Part shown: positions 55,188 through 64,000 of the stretch, piece by piece
Numbering within the stretch: the stretch's first letter is position 1
Layout of the letters: the number at the start of each line of letters is the position of its first letter
Source of the DNA: Allorhodopirellula heiligendammensis
Lineage (GTDB): Bacteria; Planctomycetota; Planctomycetia; Pirellulales; Pirellulaceae
Reading direction: 5' to 3'
NCBI RefSeq assembly: GCF_007860105.1
Contig: NZ_SJPU01000003.1
Coordinates: 310,001 to 374,000, forward strand
Length of the DNA stretch: 64,000 nt
Notes under the pieces: model-generated
What the model was told of the DNA's origin: nothing
The model's database searches: none
What the model saw: only the letters and a program-made list of their open reading frames with translations
Program-made: the position numbers and the translations under genes

Positions 55188-57064
55188 GAATTAGCCGCCG
55201 CGCGAGCTTCGAATTCTTCCCAGCGAGCGAACGCTGTTTCCAATTCCGCCTCTGTCTGGTGGAGCACCTTGGACGTCGCAGCGATTTTTTCGCCCCCCGA
55301 CTGATAAAAGGCGGGCTCTGCCATTTCGCTGTGCAGTTGTTCGATCTTGGCTTCGAGCGATTCGATCTTGGCTGGCAGCGATTTCAGTTCGCGTTGTTCG
55401 TTGTAACTTAATCGCGGCAACGTGGGGCTGGCGGGCTTCTCGTCCGGAGTGCCCTTCTTTGCGCCACCGCTTGTTGACCTGATCTTGGCCTTTGAGGTGC
55501 GCGTTGGCGATTCCTGATTGCGATTGGCTTTCGCCGCCTCCCACTCATCATATCCCCCGTTGTATTCCCTCACCGTGCCGGGCGCTTCGTCGTGTTCAAA
55601 GACAATGGTGCTGGTCACCACATTATTGAGAAATGTCCGGTCGTGGCTAACCATCAAGAGGGTGCCATCGAACCCCGCAAGCTGCTCCTCGAGCATTTCT
55701 AGCGTCTCGGCATCGAGGTCATTGGTTGGTTCGTCCAAGACAATAACATTGGCAGGCTGAGTCATCAGCTTCGCCAGCAAGGCCCGGTTTCGTTCTCCAC
55801 CGGACAAATATTTTACGGGAGTGCGAGCACGTTCCGGAGTGAACAGATAGTCTTGAAGGTAGCCAACGATGTGTTTGGTTTTGTCGCCGACTACGACCTT
55901 GTCACTGCCACCACCAACATTTTCTGTCACCGTCAGTTCTGGATCAAGCGTATCACGAAGTTGGTCAAAGTAAGCGATCTTCAAATTCGTCCCAAGTTTG
56001 ATATCCCCTTCGGTCGGTTCGAGACCGCCGAGAATCAACTTCAACAGTGTTGTTTTGCCAGCACCGTTGGGACCGATGATGCCGATCTTGTCACCGCGCA
56101 TCACGAGAGTGCTAAAGTCATTGACGATCGGTGCGTCTCCATAGGCGAACGATACATTCTCAAGCTTAGCGACGAGTGCACCCCCGCGAGCAGCACTTTG
56201 CAGATTAAGTTTTGCGGTCGCTTCGGTGGAGCGACGTTCGCTACGTTGCACTCGCATCTCTTTGAGGGCACGGACGCGTCCCTCATTACGAGTTCGTCTC
56301 GCTTTGATTCCCTGCCGAATCCAGACCTCTTCTTCAGCCAGTCGCTTATCGAACAGCGCATTCTGCTTCTCCTCGGCATCGAGCGCGTCGGCTTTGCGTT
56401 TGAGAAAAGTGGGGTAGTCGCACGTCCAATCAAACAATCGACCTCGGTCGACCTCCCAAATCCGGCTAGCCAACGACTGCAAGAACGAGCGATCGTGCGT
56501 GATGAACATCAGCGTTCCTGGCCAACTGCCCAAAAACTTTTCCAACCATAAAATCGAATGGATATCGAGGTGGTTGGTTGGTTCGTCTAGCAACAAGAGG
56601 TCTGGTTTGGCGGCGATGGTACGGGCCAGTAGAACGCGTCGTTTCATACCGCTGGACAGCGATTGAAAAAGCGCGTCTCCCGACAAGGCCATCCGAGAGA
56701 GAGTCTCTTCGATGAGCTGCTCGATTTCCCAATCGTCTTTCGTGGTTTTGTCAGCGGGGCCAAGTGACCCAGCCAAACCGGGAATGTCTTCCGCCTTGGC
56801 AAACATCAGCTCCTGCACGCTGCTTTGAATGTCTGCCGGCACATCCTGGGTCAGCCTCGCCACTCGCAGGCTCGCGCCCGCATCGGCAACGACGCTGCCG
56901 TGGTCGGGCGTGATATCACCAGCGAGGATTTTCAGCAGAGTTGTCTTTCCGGCCCCATTGCGGCCGAGCAAACCGATTCGATCACCCCGCCCGATCCGCA
57001 CGGTAACGTCGTCGAGTAGTTGAGGGCCGCGAAATCCGATTGAGATGTTTTCGAGTGTGATCAT
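55184..57064 (-). CDS. ABC-F family ATPase (Uup-like)
   Basis: The 626-aa protein contains two ABC domains: Walker A GRNGAGKTTLLKIL near residue 40 and GPNGAGKTTLLKLI near 340. Signature sequences are LSSGMKRRVLLARTIAAKPD and LSGGERNRALLAKLMTQPAN, with linker helices (RKADALDAEEKQNALFDKRL). A C-terminal coiled-coil (YNEQRELKSLPAKIESLEAK) is typical of Uup. ABC-F proteins act on ribosomes or DNA rather than transport. Stop/start overlaps link it to genes on both sides. Confidence 0.95.
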   Translation of the reverse strand: MITLENISIGFRGPQLLDDVTVRIGRGDRIGLLGRNGAGKTTLLKILAGDITPDHGSVVADAGASLRVARLTQDVPADIQSSVQELMFAKAEDIPGLAGSLGPADKTTKDDWEIEQLIEETLSRMALSGDALFQSLSSGMKRRVLLARTIAAKPDLLLLDEPTNHLDIHSILWLEKFLGSWPGTLMFITHDRSFLQSLASRIWEVDRGRLFDWTCDYPTFLKRKADALDAEEKQNALFDKRLAEEEVWIRQGIKARRTRNEGRVRALKEMRVQRSERRSTEATAKLNLQSAARGGALVAKLENVSFAYGDAPIVNDFSTLVMRGDKIGIIGPNGAGKTTLLKLILGGLEPTEGDIKLGTNLKIAYFDQLRDTLDPELTVTENVGGGSDKVVVGDKTKHIVGYLQDYLFTPERARTPVKYLSGGERNRALLAKLMTQPANVIVLDEPTNDLDAETLEMLEEQLAGFDGTLLMVSHDRTFLNNVVTSTIVFEHDEAPGTVREYNGGYDEWEAAKANRNQESPTRTSKAKIRSTSGGAKKGTPDEKPASPTLPRLSYNEQRELKSLPAKIESLEAKIEQLHSEMAEPAFYQSGGEKIAATSKVLHQTEAELETAFARWEEFEARAAANS

Positions 57065-58089
57065 ACGGAACTGGTAGAGGTGGTATTCGTTTTGGATTTG
57101 GTTTCATCATGCTGCATCGATTCGCGGAATAGATCCGCAATGACATCTTCGAGCGGCGGGTCTTCGACGACGATATCTTCGATCGCGTGATCTCTCAGCG
57201 TCTCGGCGAGCAGTCGCGGAACATCACCGCGAGGCACCCGGTATTGGATCTTCGGCCAATTCTCATTGACGATGCTACCAAGCGTTTTGGGCAACGTGAG
57301 CGATTCCGAAGCGGCAAACTGCAGCGTGACGAGTTTGTCACCGCTGAATTTATCGATAATTCCCGATAGCGATCCGTCGTACTGGATCGTCCCCCTGGCG
57401 ATCACGACAACGCGGCGGCAGAGTGCCGCAATGTCCTTCATGTAGTGGCTGGTCAGCAAGATCGTGATCTGCCGCTTCTCTTGGTAGTATCGCAAAAACT
57501 TCTGAATGTTGTGCTGGGCAATGACATCAAGACCGATCGTTGGCTCGTCAAGGAACAGCACTTCCGGATTATGTAACAACGCCGCGATCAATTCCATCTT
57601 CATGCGTTCGCCAAGAGACAACTCCCGCACCGGCTGATCGAGCAATCGCGTAACGTCGAGCAGATCACTCAGTTCGTCCAGTCGCGCAGTGAACTCCGCC
57701 GGATCCACGCCGTAGATATGTTGATGCAGCCGGTAGGATTCGCGTGCCGGGAGGTCCCACCAAAGTTGATTCTTTTGGCCCATGACGAGCGCGAACCGGC
57801 GGCGGTATTCATTCTGACGCAACCAGGGAACGTATCCCATGACGGTAGCCGTTCCACTGGTGGGCTGGATCACCCCTGAGAGCAGTTTCAAGGTGGTCGT
57901 CTTGCCTGCTCCGTTGGGGCCGAGAAAGGCGACGAATTCCCCCTGTTCGACCGTGAGATCGATGCCCTCGACAGCGTGCACATCTCGATATTCACGGTGA
58001 AACAACCCGCGGATGCTACCGCCAATTCCTTCCTGTTTCTGGTAAACACGGTAGTGCTTTGTCAGATCTTTGACTTCGATAATCGGCAT
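57061..58089 (-). CDS. ABC-2 type transporter ATP-binding protein
   Basis: From the ATG at 58089 (MPIIEVKDLTKHYRVYQKQE) the protein is an ABC ATPase of the export type, with Walker A GPNGAGKTTTLKLL, signature LSLGERMKMELIAALLHNPE, Walker B VLFLDEPTIGLDVIAQ and a C-terminal extra domain. The RLFHREYRDVHAVEGI-like N-terminal region recalls ABC-2 daunorubicin/YhaQ-type ATPases. No matching permease gene lies beside it. A 17-residue upstream extension in the frame is unlikely. Confidence 0.93.
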   Translation of the reverse strand: MPIIEVKDLTKHYRVYQKQEGIGGSIRGLFHREYRDVHAVEGIDLTVEQGEFVAFLGPNGAGKTTTLKLLSGVIQPTSGTATVMGYVPWLRQNEYRRRFALVMGQKNQLWWDLPARESYRLHQHIYGVDPAEFTARLDELSDLLDVTRLLDQPVRELSLGERMKMELIAALLHNPEVLFLDEPTIGLDVIAQHNIQKFLRYYQEKRQITILLTSHYMKDIAALCRRVVVIARGTIQYDGSLSGIIDKFSGDKLVTLQFAASESLTLPKTLGSIVNENWPKIQYRVPRGDVPRLLAETLRDHAIEDIVVEDPPLEDVIADLFRESMQHDETKSKTNTTSTSSV

Positions 58090-58275
58090 CGCTGGCTGCC
58101 TGGCACGTGAAAATGGCGCATTGTAGCGCGACGAGGCCAAGTGGGATAGGCTCTGCTCAGCGAGTCGTCACGCTCGCCAAAACGCCGCGCCCACCGCATG
58201 AAAGGCTGCATTGGCGAGAACGGCGACTCCATCCTCCCTGCGGCTTGACAGCCTCCCACAGCAAGGACGCCGTGC

Positions 58276-59946
58276 TCAGAGCGGCGACGCGTCAAAATCC
58301 GCGAATTTCGCTTTCAGTTTAGCGGTATCCTCCTCCGTCCAGTCCCGCGGCCGGGTGACTTCGATGAAGGCGTCGATGTACTCATCAGGCGCATAATTGT
58401 GCGCGTAACCGAGTGGTGCGGCAGTCGCCATCGGCACGTCAAAACCAACTTGCAAGAACGTGACCAGTGGAAACCAGTGAAAGTCAGGCGACACGTCCGG
58501 CCCGCGCTGCTCGCCCAACCAATGGGGTTTGCTGTAGGCCAACGATGGCGAGAAGAATACCATCGGATCACTGGCGTGCTGGATGTAAATCGTCCGCAAC
58601 ACGCCCCAGTCCGCGTCCGGCGGCGCAGCGATCCCCTCCTGGTTCATGAATCGCAGCAATGCCGCGTCACGAAAGACGGGGTGCCACTGGGGCGTCCCTG
58701 GATTTCGCTCTGCGACGATCTGCTGCCACAATCGACTGGGGAAGGGCGGCCCGCTCAACACCGCACCGTCGATGGGATCGCCCAATAACTGAAATAAATC
58801 CAGTGCCGCTTCGCTACCGAGCGACCCGAGGCTCAGCCCAAACAGGTAGAGTTCGGGACGGGACTCCTTCGGTAACGCTGTCCAGTGAGCGTACACCTGG
58901 TCAAACAACGCCTTGGCCGAACGACGGGAGATTTCAGGGTCCACTGCAATCGTCAGCCAGCTGGGCAGATACGAATACTGCATTGACACTATCGCCACGT
59001 CGCCATCATGCAAATAGGGCAGTGGTTGGATGGCGGATGGGTCCAGCCAACCAGTCCCCGTGGGAGTAGCCAACACGAGCACGCGCCGGTCAAAACCACC
59101 GACTCGTATTAATTCATCGACGGCAATCTTAGCGCGTTCCTGCAGGGTTTCCCCGGTGTTGTAGCCCGCATAAACGCGAATGGGTTCCAGTGCGGGGCGT
59201 CCGGTCAACTCGCTGATCTGTTCGCTCGTCGGCCCATTGAGAAGAAACCGTTTCCCATTCTTGCCAATTTCATCCCACTGAATCAGCGACTCTACGCCAC
59301 CGGAAGCAAATAGTGAGAGCGGTGGCTCCATCCCCTCGTCGATGGCTTGATCGATGGTCGCAAAGGTCTCGTCCATCATTCGCACCAGACGCTTGACGAT
59401 CATCCCGTTGATCAAGCTAATCAAAAGGATGCCGATGAGCGCATAGGACGTGACTACTGCGACACGTGGCGGCATCAATCTCTGCAATGCCCTCGCTAAC
59501 TTGCCTGACAGGCCTATTAACGCGCGAGCGGATAACAGAAAGATAAGTGCGGTCACCACCGCCACGGCAAAGACCGTCGTAGGATATCCACTGTCGACGG
59601 GTGGCATGTCCATCAGCGCGCGGATCGTATTCTGCCAATAGGCCATCCGAGTGAGCGTTGCCAGCAGCATGACTCCACTGATCACGAGGACGACGCGTCG
59701 GGCGATCTTTGCCGATCGACCCTGCCATTCTCGTAATTGCAGGAACCGATAGATCCCCAGTCCGATCACGCCCACACAGTAGCCGACCGCTAGTGAGATG
59801 CCGCTGAGTAGCCCTTGCGCCACCGGGTGGCGAGGCAACAGGGACGGTGTCAGCGAAACACAAAAAAAGTGTATGCCGATTAGCAAGCCAACTACCGAAA
59901 AACCCGTAGGAAGATAACGCCGCCAACGGTGCATCCGAAACTCCAT
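58276..59946 (-). CDS. Abhydrolase_9-type membrane alpha/beta-hydrolase protein
   Basis: The 556-aa protein has about four to five membrane segments in the first ~210 residues (FSVVGLLIGIHFFCVSLTPS, GISLAVGYCVGVIGLGIYRF, TVFAVAVVTALIFLLSARAL). A C-terminal domain has the serine-hydrolase-like elbow LYLFGLSLGSLGSEAALDLF and VYAGYNTGETLQERAKIAVD. This matches the predicted alpha/beta-hydrolase family PF10081 with its membrane N-terminal partner. The substrate is unknown. It is transcribed alone. Confidence 0.85.
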   Translation of the reverse strand: MEFRMHRWRRYLPTGFSVVGLLIGIHFFCVSLTPSLLPRHPVAQGLLSGISLAVGYCVGVIGLGIYRFLQLREWQGRSAKIARRVVLVISGVMLLATLTRMAYWQNTIRALMDMPPVDSGYPTTVFAVAVVTALIFLLSARALIGLSGKLARALQRLMPPRVAVVTSYALIGILLISLINGMIVKRLVRMMDETFATIDQAIDEGMEPPLSLFASGGVESLIQWDEIGKNGKRFLLNGPTSEQISELTGRPALEPIRVYAGYNTGETLQERAKIAVDELIRVGGFDRRVLVLATPTGTGWLDPSAIQPLPYLHDGDVAIVSMQYSYLPSWLTIAVDPEISRRSAKALFDQVYAHWTALPKESRPELYLFGLSLGSLGSEAALDLFQLLGDPIDGAVLSGPPFPSRLWQQIVAERNPGTPQWHPVFRDAALLRFMNQEGIAAPPDADWGVLRTIYIQHASDPMVFFSPSLAYSKPHWLGEQRGPDVSPDFHWFPLVTFLQVGFDVPMATAAPLGYAHNYAPDEYIDAFIEVTRPRDWTEEDTAKLKAKFADFDASPL

Positions 59947-60219
59947 GTTGATGTTTAACAGCGGACACCATTGTCGAGCTGCTGGTCGGGCGACAGAGGG
60001 TAATCAATTTAGTCAGATCCCGCACGGGACCACTCCCTGTACAACGTCCGACGCGGGCAAATCAATGGCTGCCACACGAATGCAAATCACGCCAACGATA
60101 AAACGCGATTGCGAGGCTCGCCACCCGCGCTCATCAGTGCAGAGGTACACAACCATCTCGCAGCATTTTCATGAATCGACTTCGCTCACCGGGGCGATCG
60201 TGATCACGCGACCGCGGCA

Positions 60220-61140
60220 TCATTCAATGCTCTTGCGCCGCAATGACTCGAGCGATTGAAACTCCAGCGGTAACTGGCCGTCTTGGCGATTGACGATCTG
60301 CTCCAAAATCTTCTGGTTCGTTTGAACCGTTTGGAACCGGATCTCCCCCGACCCGAAAAGCACATGGGTTCCGCCAGGATGATGACTTCCAATCGAGCCA
60401 ACCAGCGTAGGCGCTGGGGACTGAAACGAGTCGATTGAACTTCGAATCCCACCGCCGACGTTTCGCAAAGTCGCCCGCGTGCCGCTGAGCCAACCCAGGT
60501 CATCAGGCCATGACATCTTTTCCGACACGAACGCTGTGTTGGCCAGCCCATCGGTGATGTCGTTTCGACTGATCGGCTTATTCAAAATAAACACGCCCAG
60601 ATCGGTCTCAGCGATTTGCTTTTCGGAGGGGTGATGCAGTCCCACATAAGTGCTCGCGTTAGCTGGTTCTTGCGTCGCAGAGGGACATTGCACACCTGGA
60701 TACTGCAACTCCAACGCTGGAGCGTTAACCTTATCGTAAACACTGACACTGCGATCAATATGGGACTCAATCACCGGTTGGTCCATCAGTTCGAGTAAGC
60801 GTCCGAGCCAATTATGGTGATTTCCCTCCGCGACACTCTCAATCGGTCCCGTTGCGTCCACAGTCCCGACAGGAAAGTGCTGCCAACGATCGTGGTAACC
60901 TTGGAATGCCATTCCAACTGCCGTCAGCCGCGATTGGCATACCGCCCGGCGGGACGATTCCCGCATCGATTGCACCGCTGGAGCAGCCAAACCAACCAGC
61001 ACTCCAATGATGGCGATCACGACCAAGAGTTCTACAAGTGTGAAGGCGTTCCGGCGAATGGGCATGGCGATGAAGTGGGATTTGGGGGAGAAAGCGACGC
61101 CGGTGCGGCAGCCTGTAAGATCAGTGAACTGGATAGTCAT
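60220..61140 (-). CDS. DUF1559 / prepilin-like N-terminal protein
   Basis: The N-terminal prepilin motif AFTLVELLVVIAIIGVLVGL is followed by the DUF1559 region: APAVQSMRESSRRAVCQSRL and, near the end, SIGSHHPGGTHVLFGSGEIR. This protein type is greatly expanded in Planctomycetes, where it is thought to be a pseudopilin-like surface or periplasmic protein. The frame starts with an ATGA overlap (61140) that gives a 25-residue leader; an ATG at 61065 (MPIRRNAFTL) is more prepilin-like. It closes a coupled secretion operon. Confidence 0.92.
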   Translation of the reverse strand: MTIQFTDLTGCRTGVAFSPKSHFIAMPIRRNAFTLVELLVVIAIIGVLVGLAAPAVQSMRESSRRAVCQSRLTAVGMAFQGYHDRWQHFPVGTVDATGPIESVAEGNHHNWLGRLLELMDQPVIESHIDRSVSVYDKVNAPALELQYPGVQCPSATQEPANASTYVGLHHPSEKQIAETDLGVFILNKPISRNDITDGLANTAFVSEKMSWPDDLGWLSGTRATLRNVGGGIRSSIDSFQSPAPTLVGSIGSHHPGGTHVLFGSGEIRFQTVQTNQKILEQIVNRQDGQLPLEFQSLESLRRKSIE

Positions 61141-61538
61141 TCAACGGGGGTACTTCGCAGGATCGATAAACCAGGCCGATCATCCTGGAACTGGGTTGCC
61201 TGGTACAGGTGTAGTTCGTCGCCTGACTCTGACATCCGTCGAACTTCGATCCACCTGCCTGCATTTTCATCGATTGGTAGTCGGAGCGTTTCATCATCAG
61301 CGAAATCTGCTCGACTCACCCCATCAATTGCCGACTCCAACACGGCGATCGTTTGATGGTGCTGGGTCGCGCGGCGCTGCTGCGCTGCCCGACCGCTCAA
61401 CGATACTGCAAAGGTGCCAACCAAGAGTGCTAAGATCAACACCAGCATCAGTGAAACCGAACCGGTTTGCTGGCGAGCATCGCGATGTCGGCACCCCGAA
61501 TGGTCTGAACCAAGATATCGAGACTGCATCAGAGTCAT
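61137..61538 (-). CDS. Small single-pass protein in the secretion operon
   Basis: The 133-aa protein has one hydrophobic segment (VSLMLVLILALLVGTFAVSL) preceded by a basic N-terminus (CRHRDARQQTGS) and followed by a polar helix. It lacks a clear prepilin cleavage site, but position and size suggest a minor pilin-like or GspK/PilX-like component. ATGA overlaps join it to both neighbours. Function is not known. Confidence 0.65.
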   Translation of the reverse strand: MTLMQSRYLGSDHSGCRHRDARQQTGSVSLMLVLILALLVGTFAVSLSGRAAQQRRATQHHQTIAVLESAIDGVSRADFADDETLRLPIDENAGRWIEVRRMSESGDELHLYQATQFQDDRPGLSILRSTPVE

Positions 61539-62107
61539 TGCGTGAGCCTTTTCGATGCGATGATTTGGACGGGACTGTGGGGGCGATCAGTCGGCGTGAT
61601 CGTCCATCGGACTTGGGTGCCCTGTTCCAACCAATCAACAGCAATCATTGCGTTGTCGTCTATTCGATATTGATCTTGCCCTGCGGGTGACTCGTCAGTG
61701 CCGCTGGTCTGGCGACGTAGAAGCGAACCCCCGTCAGCTCGATAGACAATTTTTGATTCAGGCGATGCGAACATCAGGATGAGTTCCGACTCCCTGATTT
61801 CGGCGGCACTCGATGCGTGCATGTCACGGCGAACATCGTCGGCGAAGCGACGGATCTCTTGTCGATGCAGTAGATTTTGTTGGCCCCGATCGTTGCTGTT
61901 GTGGACGAGTGCTAACAAACCAATCGTGCCCCCAAGAAGAGTGCTGAGCATTGAGAGCACTAACAGCAATTCGATCAAGGTGAACCCACTCCGCCGATTC
62001 TCTCGCACCGCTCGACGATTGGCACGAAGGCCAGCACGACAATCCATCGATCTGTATGCTTGCTGGTGAGTTGGCATGAAAAACAACTTGCCTGTGCGAA
62101 CATTCAT
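61535..62107 (-). CDS. Type II secretion-like pseudopilin (GspJ-like)
   Basis: The 190-aa protein has the type IV prepilin motif NRRSGFTLIELLLVLSMLST (cleavage after Gly, Glu at +5). A globular C-terminal domain follows. Its long basic leader fits the ATGA overlap start at 62107. Size and position resemble GspJ. Confidence 0.78.
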   Translation of the reverse strand: MNVRTGKLFFMPTHQQAYRSMDCRAGLRANRRAVRENRRSGFTLIELLLVLSMLSTLLGGTIGLLALVHNSNDRGQQNLLHRQEIRRFADDVRRDMHASSAAEIRESELILMFASPESKIVYRADGGSLLRRQTSGTDESPAGQDQYRIDDNAMIAVDWLEQGTQVRWTITPTDRPHSPVQIIASKRLTQ

Positions 62108-62475
62108 GCCTCACCTTCCAGTCGCCACAAGTGATGGGTCAGCGGCCCACTTGGGGACTCAATCGTGATTGTGACATGCCAGCCTGATTTGGATCCCGAC
62201 TCAAATGGTTCGACGCTGATGTGCGTAGCCGACTCCTCTGCCAGCCGAGTGGCAGTATCGGTGAGCTCGGAATCAACTACTGTGGAAAGTTGCTCAGCCA
62301 AATTCTCAATCGCGAGCTGGTCAGTCAGCCGTTGCATCGCCACGCGATCAAAATTCATCTGGGTCTGATGCATTTTCAACGCTACTCCTGTAGCACTGGC
62401 CAGGAACGCAAGAGCGATGAGGGTCTCTACCAAGGTGAAGGCCCGACCAGGTCGATGATGATTTCGGATTTTCAC
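62104..62475 (-). CDS. Type II secretion-like pseudopilin (GspI-like)
   Basis: From a GTG at 62475 that overlaps the stop of the upstream gspF-like gene (GTGA), the product begins MKIRNHHRPGRAFTLVETLI, a short basic leader with prepilin cleavage before Phe. It then has a hydrophobic helix ALAFLASATGVALKM. It is about 123 aa, the size of GspI minor pseudopilins. The frame is open to 62592, but that part overlaps the upstream gene. Confidence 0.75.
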   Translation of the reverse strand: MKIRNHHRPGRAFTLVETLIALAFLASATGVALKMHQTQMNFDRVAMQRLTDQLAIENLAEQLSTVVDSELTDTATRLAEESATHISVEPFESGSKSGWHVTITIESPSGPLTHHLWRLEGEA

Positions 62476-63983
62476 GCGTTCCAACCAATCACCCTGCTTA
62501 AGAACTGAAAAACAACGACCCCGTGAACGAGCACGTAGATACCGACTCCCACGGTCGCCAGAGGCACCAGCCACGACTTGCGGACCTTCCATAATAGCGT
62601 TTGCCGGCGGCGAATGTTGTCGACAATTTGCTCGATCGTTTCGGCCAGCACGGCGTTCTTCTCCGCGCTATTCAGCCAAGATTCTTCGCGAGCCGCGATG
62701 AACTGGGCACGGCGCAACGATGCTGCCAGCCCCACACCATGGTCGACGGATTGCTTTGCGGTTTCGCAACCTCGCCGAATCCAACGCACCGGTGTCGTTG
62801 CCGATGCGAATTGCAAAATCTCGCTGGCCGATTGATGGCCGCGCACCCCATGGGCGATCGTCCGCAATACGCCGCATCGCCAGCGATCGATGGCGAGGCG
62901 GCCAAACCACGGTACCCATCGCACCATCCACAGCGGCAACTCCGCAATTGAAAACGCCGCCAGCAGCCAAACCACCATGACCGTGACCACGACATTGCCA
63001 ACCATGACGGTGAGGTCGAGCCCGGGCGTGGCAAAATCCTTTAAATTAAAGAACTCATCCGCCAATGATGTGAAAAAAGGCAGCGTGACTGACCGGACCA
63101 TGCGGCTGATCAACCACGCTAGTAAAACCGTCGCAACGACATAGACGAACTGCTCCGATACGAGCACGGGCGACTGGGAGGTGGAGTCGTCTCCCGAAAC
63201 GATCTGGCGACGCGTCCGCGTGCGATGGGGGGCTTCACTGGGCCGCCGCGTGGCCTCTTGACCGACGAGATTTGCAGGGGAGATCGCTAGTGCCGCCAAC
63301 GTATCGGCGTGCACCGGCAACTGCGAGCGACGGACAGCAGCGACCATGGATTCACCGCGTTTCATACGCGCGGCAAACGATCTTGCTTGTTCCGCGAGTC
63401 GGCCTTGAAATCCATCTGCCAGGCTTTCCACCAGCACTGGGATCGACATATTCGTATCGGTCGCTAATCGCAGCCAGGGATTGAGCGACTCAACCTCGTC
63501 ACGTTGACGCCACCTCCCTGCGATCACGAGCGACGCGATGATCATGACAGCCAGCACAATGGTGATTGGATGGGGCAATCCCACGACCAACGCCATCAAC
63601 CCTAAGCCCCAGAGCGACCACTCAGCACAAGTTAAAACCGCTGGCAGCAGCCAACGCCACCGGCCGCTGCCGCGATCTCGCGAGATGCGATTGACGCCAC
63701 GCAGTAGGGTGGCCACCAACAGGATGCCGAGGGCGATTGGGATCAGGGCCCATTCTGATATCCCCATCTCTGCTAACCACTTGATGGTATAGCTCGGCGA
63801 GTAAGTGAGCATCGACCATCCCTGAAGCATCCGATGGGTGATGGTGGCAGCCATTAACATGCCGAATGCTGCTAAGAACACCGCAGCCAACATGCACGAA
63901 ACAGAGATTGCCTGAGTCGTTCGTTTCAGGCGTCGTTGCGATTGTAAATGGCATTCCTCCGCAGCGTGATGCCATACTCGCAA
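62472..63983 (-). CDS. Type II secretion system inner-membrane protein (GspF-like), possibly incomplete
   Basis: The 503-aa protein has the GspF/PilC plan: hydrophobic segments in the first 130 residues, two cytoplasmic helical regions (FQGRLAEQARSFAARMKRGE and VDHGVGLAASLRRAQFIAAR) and a final membrane segment (ATVGVGIYVLVHGVVVFQFL). Near its end is an AEKNAVLAETIEQIVDNIRR motif. It probably anchors the assembly platform of the secretion/pilus system. The frame opens at a TTG (63983) and remains open to the window edge, so the N-terminus may extend further. Confidence 0.8.
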   Translation of the reverse strand: MRVWHHAAEECHLQSQRRLKRTTQAISVSCMLAAVFLAAFGMLMAATITHRMLQGWSMLTYSPSYTIKWLAEMGISEWALIPIALGILLVATLLRGVNRISRDRGSGRWRWLLPAVLTCAEWSLWGLGLMALVVGLPHPITIVLAVMIIASLVIAGRWRQRDEVESLNPWLRLATDTNMSIPVLVESLADGFQGRLAEQARSFAARMKRGESMVAAVRRSQLPVHADTLAALAISPANLVGQEATRRPSEAPHRTRTRRQIVSGDDSTSQSPVLVSEQFVYVVATVLLAWLISRMVRSVTLPFFTSLADEFFNLKDFATPGLDLTVMVGNVVVTVMVVWLLAAFSIAELPLWMVRWVPWFGRLAIDRWRCGVLRTIAHGVRGHQSASEILQFASATTPVRWIRRGCETAKQSVDHGVGLAASLRRAQFIAAREESWLNSAEKNAVLAETIEQIVDNIRRRQTLLWKVRKSWLVPLATVGVGIYVLVHGVVVFQFLSRVIGWNA

Positions 63984-64000
63984 TGTATCCGATTGCGAAA

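Overview
The window reads as a chromosomal segment of a planctomycete, most likely a Pirellulaceae/Rhodopirellula-type organism. This is inferred from gene content: a secreted dehydrogenase-HEAT-CxxCH protein of the PVC type, a DUF1559 prepilin-like protein, a planctomycete-type bacterial microcompartment (BMC) operon for fucose/rhamnose-type sugars, a ThiD2-ThiE fusion, widespread TTG/GTG starts, and weak Shine-Dalgarno signals. No rRNA, tRNA or CRISPR array was recognised.

Layout. 1-9.2 kb: a metal-binding HMA-like protein, a CbiX-type chelatase, malate dehydrogenase, the large heme protein, the tdh-kbl threonine degradation pair and a CYTH protein. 9.2-15.4 kb, mostly minus strand: a propeller-like exported protein, ThiD2-ThiE, an exported thioredoxin, an SGNH hydrolase and an FG-GAP protein with a DsbD-like tail. 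15.6-16 kb holds a decayed sialidase fragment. 16.1-20.7 kb is a first RND efflux adaptor/pump pair, followed by lptB on the minus strand.

22.3-31.1 kb is the metabolic centrepiece, a twelve-gene BMC operon: DeoR regulator, PduL phosphotransacylase, two BMC-H hexamers, acetate kinase, BMC-P, CoA-acylating aldehyde dehydrogenase, BMC-P, an unrecognised 241-aa protein, BMC-P, class II aldolase and a lactate/malate dehydrogenase-family enzyme. The inferred chemistry is cleavage of a 6-deoxy-ketose-1-phosphate to DHAP and lactaldehyde. Lactaldehyde is oxidised to lactoyl-CoA, then lactoyl-phosphate, then lactate with ATP formation, and the last enzyme may recycle NAD+. PduL, the aldehyde dehydrogenase and the unknown protein carry N-terminal helices, and the aldolase a C-terminal helix, resembling encapsulation peptides. 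Sugar kinase and isomerase genes are not in the window.

32-46 kb: a glycosyltransferase, a PIN-like protein, an RluA-family pseudouridine synthase, 6-phosphogluconate dehydrogenase, a ThrE-type exporter, and a MarR regulator divergent from a second RND adaptor/pump pair across overlapping promoters, then a carboxymuconolactone-decarboxylase-like protein and a YyaL/DUF255 protein. 46-50.8 kb: the helicase gene hrpB is split in two by an IS110-family element (about 2,254 bp) bounded by perfect 16-bp inverted repeats; removing it rejoins hrpB in frame. 51-64 kb, all minus strand: a phosphatase-panC pair, a bifunctional-nuclease-family protein, a TlpA-like lipoprotein, a methyltransferase/ABC-F/ABC-ATPase cluster, an Abhydrolase_9 membrane protein, and a translationally coupled type II secretion/pseudopilin operon that runs off the right edge.
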